DNA of 64,000 nt from Acanthornis magna (lineage: Eukaryota; Chordata; Aves; Passeriformes; Acanthizidae), in the NCBI GenBank assembly GCA_036785705.1, contig JAWUZG010000016.1, forward strand, positions 3,224,001 to 3,288,000. The letters run 5' to 3'. The stretch's first letter is position 1; every line of letters begins with the position of its first letter. The notes beneath the pieces were generated by a model. That model saw only the letters and a program-made list of their open reading frames with translations. It was not told where the DNA came from and did not search any database. Positions 14,501-26,764 of the stretch are shown one piece after another. The translations under genes were made by a program, and so were the position numbers.

Positions 14501-16690
14501 AAAGTCCTGTGGTTCCTTCACTCATTTTAGGAAAAATATAGCATTTTCCCATCAAGAATAGAAGTCTTAAAAAAATCTTTACAAAAAAGGCTGAAAAAGA
14601 AAAAATTAAAAGACAAAATCTCAGTTAGCTGATATACTCACACAGCACAGCTTCATTAAATTCAACTCAATACTCTGACTTAACCAGAATGAAAATCATA
14701 ATCTTAAAGTAATCAGGGAAATTTTAAGAGATACTTAAATCATTATGAACTAACAGTTAAAACTGATGTTATCAGCATCTGTATTACGCAGAGAAGCACA
14801 AATAGGCTGGTCTTGAACAGATCAAGTCCCTTTCCCCATCCTGCCCCCAGGAACAGGAAGGAACACAGAATGTGATAGTTTACCCAGTTTAAGGCAGAAT
14901 TACATCCTGTCCATTTAGGTAACAATAGGTCTCCTCCCTTTATGATAGCCACAAGATAGAACTTTTGATCCTGAAAAGTTCACATGATCAGTTGACAGAC
15001 TGTCAGCCTGTTCTTGTTTCACTTTCGTACATAGACAAAACAGTTACTTCCAAATGAAGTTTCAAAAAAAAAAAATCCAAAGCAGCATGTACTGCAGATT
15101 TAAGACAGACCATCTTCCCATTCTCATTTAAAGCATTTTCCTTAGAGTAAGTCAATCTATCTCAGCTCTTTCTTTAGGTTCACTTTACTAATGTATTACA
15201 CAAATAGAATATAGAGTATTATTTTAGATTGTTAATACTGTAAAAAGTCATTGAGATGAATTCTGTCCTAATAATGTGTATGTTTTACTCTATTCAGAAA
15301 AAAAATATTTCAGACTGTAACAGGTATAAATGCCTCAGAGCTCATGAGTTCACAAACTCAAATTTCTCAGTTACTGTATATCATACCAGTACCTTTTAGC
15401 ATCTTAAAAAATATCCAAATACTCAGCTCAAGGAGACTTTTGTACATTGATATAATTATTCTGTTCCTTATTTTCAGTGAAGTTCCGGGCTTTAGATTTT
15501 TATTTTTCAGAAGTGTGGCAAGAGATGACTAAGAGAACTTGCAAGAATCACATGTACCATTACTAAACTACATTAAGGCCTGCTCTGTGAGCTAAGTGAG
15601 AGAGCTCTGCAGCTACTTTGCACAGAAAAAACAAACCTAGCAGAGCCCAAACACGGCAATAATTAAGGATATAGATTTTCAGAGATACTGCTTCTCAGGA
15701 TATGGTGTAAAGATAGCAACGGCTTGTAAATAGCAAATACTGTTTGATAGTAAATACTCCTTGTATGCATTACTTGAAACATAACTAGATTATTAAAATT
15801 CATAAAAGGGTGCAACTAAAATACACACAGACACACTTTTCCATATAATTATACGGGACATATCAGATCTGTTAGGTCACAGTCTACAAATAACCACGTA
15901 GACTTTAAACTCCTGCTAGTGCTGACATTTTATACAAAGGAGGAGTGCTAGGGGCACTACCTTAGGACGCAGCAGATTCAGGTAGAATTCCTTGCTCATC
16001 CATGAGCTTCCTGCACAGCCTTGTGTGAGTCTCTAGCTCTCTGTGCCCTCATCCCATGTTGAATGGCGGGCTATGACCAGGAATATTTTAAGGTATTCAC
16101 ATGATGGCAGCTGAGGCCCAAGCATGTAAAATAACAAACACCCACTTTTTGAAACAAAACAGAAAGCTGACATTCATTATATCTGTGTTTACATCTATTG
16201 CTAGTGACACGTGTTCAGCTGGCACGACAAATTCTGCATTATTCTCTGAATCCCATAAAATCAAGGGTTTGTTCATATATATGGTGACCTCAGAGATCAA
16301 ATGCATGCACTGTCCTGCATCTAATAATGAGAGGTAAGGACTCGCTCTCACAAATAAATCAAACTTTCTTTCTTTCTTTTCTGCAAAGGCAACTTTCTCT
16401 CAATTAACTATCCGATATTTAAGACTCGTCTTATTGCACCACTCCCATTTAGAAACAATCCTAAAATCAACCCACACTTCTAAGTCACAACAAAGGCCTA
16501 AAATTGCAGCGAATGCTTCAGCCATGCAGCCAAAGCTAGAAAGATCCTGGAAGCAGGGATTTGACACCACCATAATCACAACAGGCATTAGTGTGTCCAG
16601 CAAATTCTGACCTGAAGCAGCAGGTGAAGGAGGCCCAGGGAGGGAAAGCCAACCCTCATTCCCGGACGAAAAGGAGGGCCCAAGCGATCG
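11526..16690 (-). other. WDR20: WDR20 intron 1, promoter-proximal segment
   Basis: AT-rich, mostly unique sequence without recognisable exons. It includes a 20-bp perfect tandem duplication (13941-13980) and a pyrimidine-rich TTTC run at about 16366-16382. GC content rises sharply from about 16.6 kb into the CpG island. Confidence 0.55.
13941..13980. repeat. Perfect 2 x 20 bp tandem duplication
   Basis: The 20-mer starting AAAAACTCAACTT and ending CTTTCTT occurs twice head to tail with no mismatch. Perfect identity suggests a recent slippage event or polymorphic site. Confidence 0.9.
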
Positions 16691-17035
16691 CATCCTTGCA
16701 GAACCCACACACACAGCTCCCGTCGGTGACACCGTATCTGGAGCAGCCCAGAGCACCGACCCAGCGCCGATGCCCTTACACCGCCCTCGGCCCAGGCCTG
16801 CGCTCCCCCTCCCCAGCCGCTATCTGGTTAATCGGGAGATCGGCTGGAGCCGAGGAGCTGCCGGCCCCACAGCCGCGGGGAGTGGGGACAGCGAGGGAGG
16901 GGCGGCCCGGCGAGGCGGCCTCTGCCCCCCGCCCCCGGCGCGGCCCCGCGGCCCTGGGGCTCCCATATCCCGGCGGGCGGGCGGCGCGGAGCCCCCGCCA
17001 CTCCCCGCCCCATCCCGGCGGGGGAGCCCCGGTAC

Positions 17036-17284
17036 CTTGCGGACCCCCTTGTAGATGTAGAAGTAGAGCTCCCGGCCCACATTGAAGCAGAGCCGGTCCC
17101 CGTTGCCGCTCTGGTCGTTGACGTTGACGAAGGAGACGCGGACAGGGTTGGAGCCCTGCGAGTTGAAGGGCACGCGGTTAGGCCGGCTGTACTCCGAGTG
17201 GCTCAGCAGCTTGTACAGCCCCTCCCGGGTGGTGAACTGGGTCTTAATCTCGTTCATCTCCTTCCCACCTCCCTCCGCCGCCAT
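17036..17284 (-). CDS. WDR20: WDR20, coding exon 1 (N-terminal 83 residues)
   Basis: WD repeat-containing protein 20, a beta-propeller that in mammals binds and activates the deubiquitinase USP12/USP46 complexes together with WDR48. This exon encodes 83 residues from MAAEGGGKEMNEIKTQF to LYFYIYKGVRK, nearly identical to the vertebrate protein as I remember it. It ends at a canonical donor (AAG then GTACC, minus strand) with no leftover base. The start is the first ATG, lies in a YY1-like context and matches the family N terminus. The remaining exons, with the WD repeats, are not in the window, so intron 1 exceeds 17 kb. WDR20 is divergent from HSP90AA1, with about 20 kb between their 5' ends. 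Identification is by recalled similarity. Confidence 0.95.
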
Positions 17285-17287
17285 CTT
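17277..17287 (-). promoter_or_regulatory. YY1-like site overlapping the WDR20 start codon
   Basis: On the minus strand AAGATGGCGGC includes the initiating ATG. This is the consensus YY1 motif, often found just downstream of transcription starts in TATA-less housekeeping genes, sometimes over the start codon. Function is inferred from the motif only. Confidence 0.6.
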
Positions 17288-17542
17288 GGAAAGGAGCGCT
17301 CATCCTGCCCCAGTGCCCGGATGTGCCGACACTGCGCAGCCGCCGGCGCGCGCGCGGCCCCTGCGCGCGGGGGCGGTGCGAGGGGGCGGGGCCGGCGGGG
17401 CCTGTTTACCGCGCGACTGCGCGCGCGCCGTGCCCGCGCGCCCGGGGGGCGGGGAAAGGGGCGTGGTCTGAGGGCTGGGGGCGGGGAAAGGGGCGGGAGT
17501 CACAGAGTGCCCGAGCGGGTCCGGCGGGAGGGGCGGCAGCGG

Positions 17543-18060
17543 ACAGGGTGTCCAACCTCCCTGGCCAGCAGGTTCTTCCCGGAGCAATGGGTGCATCCAG
17601 AGGGCCCTTGGATATCTCCAGCGAGGGAGACTCCACACCCTCTCTCACAGGGCAGCCTGTTCCAGTGCACGGTCACTGCACAGTAAAGAAATTCTTCCTC
17701 ATGTTCGGGTGGAACTTCCTGGGCATCAGTTTCTGCCCATTGCCTCTTGTCCTATTGCTCGGCACCACCGAGAAGATACCGGTTCCATCCTCTGACATGG
17801 CCCCTTTAGATATTTAGATACTCATTGATGAGGTCCCCTCTCAGTCAGCTTTTCTTGAGGCTGAACAGGCCCAGCTACCTCAGCCTTTCCTCATAAGAGA
17901 GATGCTCCAGTCCTTTAATCATTTTTGTAGCTCTCTGCTGGATCCATTCCAGGAGCTCCATGTATCTCTCATGCTTCGGAACCCAGAGCTGGGCACAGCA
18001 CTGCAGATATGGCCTCAGCAGGGTCACGGATGTGGTGGCTCCACAGGGCATCTGCTCTGG
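17543..18060 (-). mobile_element. CR1 LINE fragment (C-terminal ORF2 and 3' region)
   Basis: On the minus strand this encodes recognisable CR1 ORF2 tail peptides such as LEWIQQRATKMIKGLEHLSY and reads on through the usual CR1 3' sequence (motifs such as 'ctggagatatcca' and 'ggttggaca'). The terminal 'gatctccagaggtc...' segment is absent at the low-coordinate end, so it is truncated at both ends. It is fairly well preserved and ends within about 260 bp of the WDR20 start codon, at the edge of the CpG island. Confidence 0.85.
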
Positions 18061-21000
18061 GGGATAAGGGAGAGCGTGACAAGGGCTTTGTGAGCAGGGG
18101 CTTTGTGTGCCCACAGGGACCTGACACCTCAGGATGTGGGTGTCTGCCCTGGCACAGCATGGGGTGAGGCGGTCCCTGCTGCTGGAGGTGCCAAATCAGA
18201 GCCAGAAGGTGCCCATGTGCCCTGGAGAGCGCTTTTTTTGGGGCAATGGCTCCCAGGTGAGCCATCATGGGGCCATCAATAGTGAAGCATCAACCACCCT
18301 GGCCATCTCCATTGGCTCATTTGCCATGGCCCTGCTTTGCCCACAGGGTACTGCTGGCACCTGGAAGCCTGGCGAGGTGGGGGTGTGGACCCTGCTGTGA
18401 GAGTCCTTCAGTTTAGGGGCAGCAAATCCAGGTGTGCAGCTGTACTTTGACACTGCATGCCAAGCTTGTGCCACCCCTGATGGAGATGGTACCTCCAGCC
18501 CTCCAGCTCTGCACCAGCCTCCAACCTGCTGCAGGCAGGCAGGGAGTTGGCCTGAGATGTGAACCGGAAAAACTGGTTGTCAGATCACTCACTTCATTGT
18601 TCTCATCATCCTGCAGCCATACAGCCAGCTGTGTTGTATGGCGAACCAGATCAATGTCAGGTGGAAGTGGCACAAGGTTGGGAAGGATTGTATTCACTGG
18701 GCAGGGACGCAAGACTCTTTCTTCTGACAGCACTTTCAGCTTTAAGAGTTTGTCTGACTACAGCCTCATGACTGACTCAAACTGATCTAAGACTGATCTC
18801 CAGCTGTGAAAAAAGGCTTTGACCCCTCCTCTACAGGTATTTCCATTACCTGCCTTACATCAGTTCTAGCAACTATGCAACCAAAGAGTGAGTCAGATCC
18901 ACCTGAAAATTAACACACACACAGAAATTATGAGTTCTCAGGTAAACAAAGTGTTGATCAGCAACCACGTTGATCCAACTTACCACAGAATTGCTGGAGC
19001 CAAAATAAGGAAGGAGTTGGGAATGTGCAGGTAGGGGAGGATAAGCAGCACAGAGTTAGATCATCTTACGTTAACAAACAGAATCACATTTTCAAGGTAC
19101 AGTTTCCTGCTGTAGCTGTGTGGCTCTAATGTGGCTGTTACCAAAGGCATTGTCCTTTACCTTCTGGACTATGACTATCTGCTGCTCCTCCTTCCTTTTC
19201 CAGCAGCAGTGCTCCCCTGGCCTCATGAGGAGCCATTTCTGAAAGATAAATGGGTAGAGAATTAAACTCCTTGCAAATGTGAAATTAATAGGGTTAAACA
19301 AAAAACACCAACAGCATAAGGGAGGGGACAGGAGTGGACAGCAGAACCAGAGGAAAGCAGGAGCTTCCTTCTTTCCATTAGATCAGCTCAACTGAAGTCC
19401 ACTCAGACTGCAGGGGGTTAAAGGGATTTAGTTGCAAGTCAATTTAGTTCAAAGAGATTTCGTTTGTAGCTGAATACTGTCTTGTTGCTGACCATGAAAT
19501 ATTAGTAAAAGGTAGCTAAGAGACATGAAACAGCCAAAGATCTCCAGAACAGAGTATGTATCTGAGACAACATCTGAACAAGTGCAGATTATTAGACTTC
19601 TAAAAGGCTAGGTATTGAAGACTTGCTTGAAATTCTTAAGATAAAGCAAATCAATAATGACCAATAGATCTTGTCAGCTTATCAGCCAGCCCTGCCAGAT
19701 GGTATTGATGACCTCCTAAAAGCACATAAAGTAGGTAAGCAGACCTGCAATTTTTTTTTCTTTTTAATCATCTCAAGAGTGATTGTTTCACACAGAAATT
19801 TCATTAATGGACTTCCAGAGAGAAGGTCAGAATATTTTCAGCCACCAAAAAAGAGCAGGAAGAGCAAGGATCTCTGAATAGCAATATTCAAAACAGGTAG
19901 GGTTGTAACAACAACAACAACAACAACAAAATTTAAAGAAAAAAGAAGTGTTGCTCCAAGCAGGCATACTCAATATGTCTTATTCACTACCCAGTGACAA
20001 CATTGGATAGATCACTTTGAAGAAAGCAGGCAACTTTGGTAGAGTGACTGTGTGGAATGCAAATCACACTGAAACCACAGCAGGCCATCTGTCACTGATG
20101 GAATGAGTGCGATCCAAAGAATAAACAAAGTTAACAAGTACCTGGTTATCAGCAGTACATGATGGTGCAGAAAGTCAAAGAATTGATGTAGTGTTTAACA
20201 TTTACAGGAAACATCAATAAAAGCTGCTGGGAGATTCCACGGAGAATCCAAGACAAATATTCATTTGAAAAACACAGCTGCAAATCACAAGAACACTATT
20301 GTACAGCCCCATCAACAATGCTCATCAAATTCTAGGGGAAAAAGAGATTACAGAGATAAGTATTATGAAAAAGTTCACTGTAGCACTTGTAAATTCCTCT
20401 GTTTCAAGCTAACCAAGGGTGCCGGTTCTGAAATGATCCCATGAGGACACCCCAGATGAGTTGTTCTGTATGCACCACAAAACCAATAAACTGAAGTCAG
20501 TCACAATCACTGCTGTATCGTGCCTTTACTTTTTGCAAATTGTCTTGGCAAATTGGAAAACAGACATGAGCAAAATTCACTAACAGTAATAAAATAGCGT
20601 GGTCCTTTGGGATTGCTTTATGCAGGGTGTAAATTGGTCCTGCAACTTTTCAGAATGTAATATTAATAGTGCTTTTACTGGACATGAGGAAACTGCAGTC
20701 CAAGTACAGTTATGAACAAAACTTTCCTATGCTTGAATTTGAATGCCAACTGTTAATTCCCAGAAAGTGCAACAACCAGTATTAGTGATGCTTTTACCAG
20801 CTTTTCTGAGACCAAAAAAAAAGAGGATGGTGATTACAACCATACTCCACCAGGCAAACTACCTATTCTAGCATTCACTGCCTGCAGATTATGCTGCAGA
20901 AATCAAGAGATCATCTCTGCACTGTCAACTATAGCAGGTCTGTCAAGTCTTTCTGGGACTTCTGATGCCAAACCAATCTAGGCATTTAGTGTGTGACTGG

Positions 21001-23339
21001 CTTAAGCGTCAAGAGAGTCAAAAGCTCTGCAATGTGTCAAATTTTAGCAACTTTTGAATGTGTGTGAGTTACTAACAGAGATACACAGACATGTAAGCGA
21101 CACATCTGAACTAGGCAAAAGATTGGTGCTGATGAGAGAATGGCATGCAAGTTCCACTTAATATAGGAAGAAGAAAAAGAATGGCAGTGTTGGAAATACA
21201 TTTCCAAGTACTTACATGGTCTTTAAAGTACATTTAACTTGCTTTCATCATGAGAAAATATTGTTTCTGGCATAGTTTCTTAGCTCCTTATTTGCATTAG
21301 GAATCTCTCCTTAACCACTGCATACATTTAACATTAAATACATGAAGTAATGCTTTAAGTATTACGAAGTGAAAGGGTGTTATCAAGGAAGTCTCTTCCC
21401 TCCTGGAACACATTGCATGTTGTTTGTACTCACATCCCTCCACAAGAGGAGCAAGAGCATGTGAACATTTTGGTTTTGTAGCTGGAGGGCTACTTGCTGA
21501 AAAACAAATGGATATTCTTAAAAACAGACATTTGAATTGATGAAGGGCAAGGTAAAATACGTCTGCTTTGCAGTTGGGATTGGATGACGGTGAACTCTGT
21601 TGTGTCTTTGGAAAACTTCATTCTTCTGTTTGCAATCAGCTCTCTATGGGTTGTCTCCTGAAAAAACTACCTTGCCTCCATAGCCAAGAGTGCTGTTCTT
21701 GTCAACAACAGTTATTATCTTGAGGCTGTAGTTGTCCTGGAAATTATGTTCTCTGAAGAGAAGACTGAGATAATGAATTTAATTTAAATTCTATGGAAAG
21801 TCGGAGAGATTTTTTTGATATACCTACAAATAGCTTGTGTTTCTAAGATGTGCTATGGCATTATGTACTTCTCAAAACTCCCAAAATATGGAAGACATAT
21901 TATCCATATATACAGTACTGCTGTAATCAGCTGAGGAATGACAACCTGTGAATAAATAAGGTCTGATTGCTGGCCAGCAGCAATGACTCAGTCTCTCACA
22001 AAACTGGGATTTCTAGACAGTGTTGCAGTGTGAGAATGTAGTGCCATTGAGAAAGCCAAGAACACTCCTAAAGTGTGGTCTGCAATAGACCCTTGAATGT
22101 TTACAACTTAAGAAACAATAGATTCAGCAAATACGTGCTTCAAAATTATTTTCTCTTTCATCAGAACTGGCTATTTCACTCAGCTGGTTTTCATTGGGAA
22201 GCTTGTTGTTATTGAGTGATGATAATGCATGGTTGGTTATCACCTGCATTTGGTGTGAGCAGCAGTGAGTTGCTCAACCAAGCAAGAAAAGTGGCTGCCA
22301 GTGTGTGATTTAGGAGCCCCTAAGCAGAACAAGAAATAAGGAAAGCTGAGAAAGGTGTGCTTGGAAAGAACAGACTTGAACAGCCAAGGAAAGGGAAGCC
22401 TTAGCAGCCTGGGGAAAAAAAAAAAAAAGTTACAGAGTTTTTAAAGTGACCAGATTCAGGAGTCTCTGAACATTTTGCATGTAAGACAGGTATGTGCATT
22501 AGGTGTCCCCCAGGTTATCTACCCAGCTGATGGTGAGATTTTTCTCTGTTGCTTTGGTGTGTTGCTCAAAGAGGAACTGAAAACTTGTTAGCACGTTCTT
22601 CATTCCCTTATCACCTTTCTCACATCCCAAAGGTTGCAGAGAGCTTCAGCAAAAACATGGCTATCTGCTTTCTGACCAGTCATAGGAAGAGATTCTCCAT
22701 CAGTGTCATAAGCATAATTTCATTTCCATGGATAGAACGACTGTCTCCAAATTGTTTTAGATGAAGCATTGAAGCTTTAGATAAATGATCATCTAATGGG
22801 AATTTTATGAGTTTTTCCATAAGCTCACTGAAGCACAGGAGCTCTGGATACTGCGTAGCACTGGCTGTTCATTCAGTGCTGGTTGAATCATTGCACATTT
22901 AAAGAAGGGAGAGCTTATTTCCCTGAATTATGTGCTGGCTCCATTCTGGTCATCATTATGTGTTGGCTTCATTATGGTCATGTGGTCACTGATTTTCATT
23001 TGCAAGTCAAGAAGGGCATAAGTTGAATTCACAAGGCTTTGCCATCCATCTGGTGTCCAGAACTTACTCATATATAGGAAGTGGAAGATTGTGTGTAACG
23101 TTTTAGACAAAACTTCCCAATACAGTTTTTTCCATCAAAGTGGGGTAGTTTTTTATGGTAGGGCTTTTGTCATCGGCAAGACAGATTGGCTGAGGAGAAA
23201 GGGTATTTATTGTTATGACATACGTATTCTTACATCATTACCATATGTGCCTTATAATTTCATCACACACAAAATTTAATTCATCATTAAAAATTATCAT
23301 CACACAGACTTTCAGCAGCCTAAGTGCCTGTCTAAATGG
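18061..23339. other. Intergenic, WDR20-HSP90AA1 (left part)
   Basis: Unique-looking, moderately AT-rich sequence after a GC-richer 18.1-18.8 kb segment. No exon pair with consistent splice sites was found. Features seen are an (AAC)n microsatellite at 19908-19930 and several short A runs. No RNA gene recognised. Confidence 0.5.
19908..19930. repeat. (AAC)n microsatellite
   Basis: Seven to eight consecutive AAC/CAA units read directly, ending in a short A run. Confidence 0.9.
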
Positions 23340-23340
23340 A

Positions 23341-23414
23341 AGTCTGACTTTCTCCATGCCTAATGAGACTTGTTCAGTTTCTCTCTCTCTTGCTGCATAC
23401 ATAAAGCAAGGGAT
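23341..23414 (+). repeat. Diverged repeat copy A (partner at 25388)
   Basis: This stretch contains 'ctccatgcctaa', 'cttgttc.gtttctctct' and 'cttgctgcata.ataaagcaaggg', in the same order as at 25388-25475. Both copies read as related peptides (CSVSL...SLAAYIKQG), but that is a by-product of nucleotide similarity. It may be an unrecognised interspersed repeat or a local duplication. Confidence 0.65.
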
Positions 23415-25054
23415 GATATTACTAAAGAAAAGTGTGGTTTAAAGGATTACCTGTATAGGGTAGGCTCTTGGGTCCCTGCTTTTCTGGTTTATCTGGAACT
23501 GTCATCATTATGCAGCTCATACAATATTGTTCTTATGTAACATGCACTTAGCAGTAATCATGTAATCAAGTATGCACATTCTTGTGACATTCCTTGTCTT
23601 TAGCCTCCATCTTTCTAAGGCCGCGTGCTAGGTATAACAAGATTTATGTCATTTTCCAGTAGCTGCTCTGTTGGTTGAGCTAAATACCACCTGAAGTCTA
23701 TTTGTTCACTGTCATTTTTCTTTTCATGAGTAGGTATAACAAGCTAAAATCAAATATAGGGTAGATGTGTACTAAATCTTCATGTATTATCATCATTTTC
23801 AATAGTTAAAATGGTAGAATTGCTTCCTATAGGCATGGTAAAATACAGAGAGCACCAGTCTGATATCTTTCACAGGCAATTACTTTCAATTTTCAAATAC
23901 TAACTTCCTGATTCAGTGATTTGACACAGATGAGGACATTTGATAGATGCACTGCCATACAGGTATTTCCTTTTTCTTTTTTTTTTAAATCAGCTAACTG
24001 GAACTTTACTGTGATGTCTAAATATATTCAGAGTCTCTACAGGAAAATAAATCTGGGGGATGGACTTATATGACAGGATCAGTCTCTGCATCAGTGTACC
24101 ACAGGAAAAGGTAAAGCTGTGCGCATTTATAAACAAACTGATTTTTACAACTTTCATTTGTATTTTTATTTAAACATAGATAAAAGCATAATAATTAGGA
24201 ATTTATCTCAACACAAACCTTCATTTTTTATGAATGGGGTTTTATAGTTGTTTACAGTTTTAAAAAATTTTAAAATAAGCGAGCCTGACCCAACCTGCAG
24301 ATTTCATGAGACAGCTATTGGTTTGTGGGGTCAGAGAGAATGGCTGAATAGTTAAAAATATGATTCACAGAAAAATAATGTAATGAAATAGCTATTAAAA
24401 ATAATGGAGTCATTGAAGGGGTTAAATTAAAAAAAAACAAACAACTTTTACAGGGTTAAAACTCCTATGCCATAGATACAAATATATATTGCTCTCTCTA
24501 CCCATCTCTATATATTTGTTCAGTATGACTCCTATAGAGAATATTTATATTTGCTGTATTAGCCCCATCTGGTGAATCCTAACAGCATTGCAAACTGGAC
24601 AGACCTGATGCTGCACTCTCATGTCCCAGCTCTTAAGTGGCTCACAGGGCTTGTACAGAGTCCCATATTCCTCCCTTTGTCCACTGCAGCAACAGCACAA
24701 ACACCCAGGAGGAATCCTCATTAGCATGGTAGTAGCATGGTTCATCAGCTTCTTTTTTGCTTTAATGGATTAATCTCACAAGTCAGGGTGTTACTCTCTT
24801 CATTTGCATCCAGAAACACACACAGCCCATCGGTGCACTTTGGTCACCCCCATTCACAAGCAGAGATTTGTTCTATTTCTGTTCCTTGGTGCAGTCTAAG
24901 CCGGGGCCACAAGTGCCAGGGCTGAACCAGCTGCTCCTCCAGAGACTTTACCTTTAAGGGTTTTTCTGGAAGGGCTGTGGTCCACTTTCTGTAATTGCAA
25001 AAGGACCTCACCCATCAATTAGCCCATTTCAGAGCAGCTGGGAGTGGACACAGT

Positions 25055-25152
25055 AATGGGCGACCTGAGCCAGGTGGCCCTGCTTGAGCAGAGAGAGATG
25101 AGATGATCTCCAGAGGTTCCTCCCAACCTCAAATGCTCTGTGATCCTCTAAG
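25055..25152 (+). mobile_element. CR1 LINE 3' end
   Basis: The order 'aggtggccctgcttgagcag', 'gatgatctccagaggttcc', 'cccaacctc' and then 'tctgtgatcctct' is the canonical CR1 3' terminus. It lies on the plus strand and is 5'-truncated; how far the element extends to the left is uncertain. Confidence 0.8.
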
Positions 25153-25387
25153 CTTACCCTTAACGTTATCATTAATATTTGTGTAATATCAATACAAACC
25201 AATGCTATTTTGAGCAGGTGGCATCTTATCTACCTTCTGTAAGAATAAATTTTTATAAAAGCTCTTTTGTAGTGCAGGATCATGATGTTCATTTCTAAAC
25301 AAGAAATGAAGAGGCTGCTTGCCTCCAGTACATGGGTTAGCAAACCCAGTCAGCCTTTGATATATGGTAGGTGAGAAGGAGACATTC

Positions 25388-25475
25388 TCCATGGCTGTCT
25401 TGATTTGCTCCATGCCTAAGGAATCTTGTTCGGTTTCTCTCTATTCTTCTTCTCTTGCTGCATATATAAAGCAAG
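25388..25475 (+). repeat. Diverged repeat copy B (partner at 23341)
   Basis: Second copy of the roughly 80-90 bp unit described at 23341, same orientation, about 2 kb away, with a short insertion ('attcttct'). It runs directly into the T/G-rich tract. Confidence 0.65.
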
Positions 25476-25484
25476 GGGTGGGCT

Positions 25485-25698
25485 GTTTGGTTTTTTGTTT
25501 GTTTGTTTGGGGGGCTTTTGGTGGTTTTTTGTTTTTTTTTTTTGTTTGTTTGTTTTTGGGTTTTTGGGTTTTTGGGTTTTTTTGTTTTTGTTTTGGAGTT
25601 CTTTTGGTAGTTTTTTGTTTTGTTTGGTGTTTTGGGGTTTTTTTGTTTTGTTTTTTGGGTTTTTGTTTGGGTTGTTTTTTGTTTGTTTTTTGTTTCTG
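25485..25698 (+). repeat. T/G-rich low-complexity tract
   Basis: About 210 bp made almost only of T and G on the plus strand, with irregular GTTT, GTTTT and TTTTGGG units and near-complete absence of A and C. The long open frames across it are artefacts of composition. Short G runs of 3-6 alternate with T runs. Confidence 0.9.
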
Positions 25699-26764
25699 TG
25701 TGTGGCTTGAAGGTTACCTACATAAATTCTGCAGAAAGATGAGTGATGACAGTGATTCTTTTACTGCCAGACTTAGCTGATGAGGATTAGTTGCTCTTCT
25801 AATGTAAGATGAAATGTGGCTACAGTATGTTTCTTTCCATCACTCCCCTTTGGAAAATTCAAACATAATCTCATCATAATATTTCTAGTCAGTTTAAATT
25901 ATAATTTATTCTCTTTCTTGTCTACTTTCCTTCCCACAGCTGTGACAGGAGAGAATTGGGGAAAAATGAAAACAGCCAGTAGCCAGACACAAGGGCCCTG
26001 TGATCTTTCTTTGTAAGAGGTGAATAAAGGGGGTGGTTTAGGCAAAACTTGAATAGGAACATGAAATAAGAGCCTATCTTAATGAGGAAATCTACATCCT
26101 TAGGTGGTTTCAGATTTGGTTCCTGTTAAATGATCAACAAAAGGGACTTTACACTATAATGTATCCCTTCAATAAAATGTGTTTCCTTGCAGTGTTATTC
26201 TGACTTGAAGGGACTATAAACAAATCTGTATTAGTCTCATTATTATACCAACTAAGCCAATGTCTCTCATTCCCCCAGAGATATTTCAAGCTTATTTTTA
26301 AAACTAAAGAGTTACCTCCGAGTATTCCTCTTGAGGTAGTGTTTCAGTTAAAGGAGAGTGAAAATCTCATGTTTATTATTTTGTCATAACTCCAATTTTT
26401 TTTCTCTGGGATGTCCCAGAATGTATAAGGGAAATTAATTTGTGATAATAAATCTTGTGATGATTTTTCTTACTTTATAATACAATCTAACACGAGTATA
26501 TTAAAAAGCCTACTGATTTGATTAAACAATTATTCATCCTATGTTATCTTCATCTTAAGTAAAAAATCAGAGAGAAGTGAAAAATCTAAAATGTATACTG
26601 GATTACTGATGATACACCTGAAACAATAACTAAATTTCTCTGCCTGTGCTCTCAAGACAAATTATTTGTAATTTTTCTGTTTAAAAACACATGTGCCACT
26701 GTCAAGTGTATATGTGTGTGTACATGCAGTGAGCTTTCAACTCTGTGCATCCTTATTAACACTG

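Larger units (their letters stand above)
16690..17560. promoter_or_regulatory. WDR20: CpG island / WDR20 promoter region
   Basis: GC-rich, CpG-dense block spanning the start of WDR20 intron 1, coding exon 1 and the upstream flank, with multiple GGGCGGGG-type GC boxes (about 17390-17400, 17450-17500) and no TATA box. This is a typical broad housekeeping promoter. The transcription start should lie on the minus strand between about 17290 and 17420, but I cannot fix it from sequence alone. Confidence 0.8.

Noticed and set aside
17198..17817. Overlapping ORFs antisense to and upstream of WDR20.
   Set aside because: Shadows of WDR20 exon 1, the GC-rich island and the CR1 fragment.
19671..19740. 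Possible exon (YQPALPDGIDDLLKAHKV) before GTAAGC.
   Set aside because: No convincing acceptor or partner exon, and no recognised protein.
25364..25780. 138-codon ORF with Phe/Leu/Gly-rich sequence resembling membrane segments.
   Set aside because: Artefact of the T/G-rich low-complexity tract (TTT and GGG codons).
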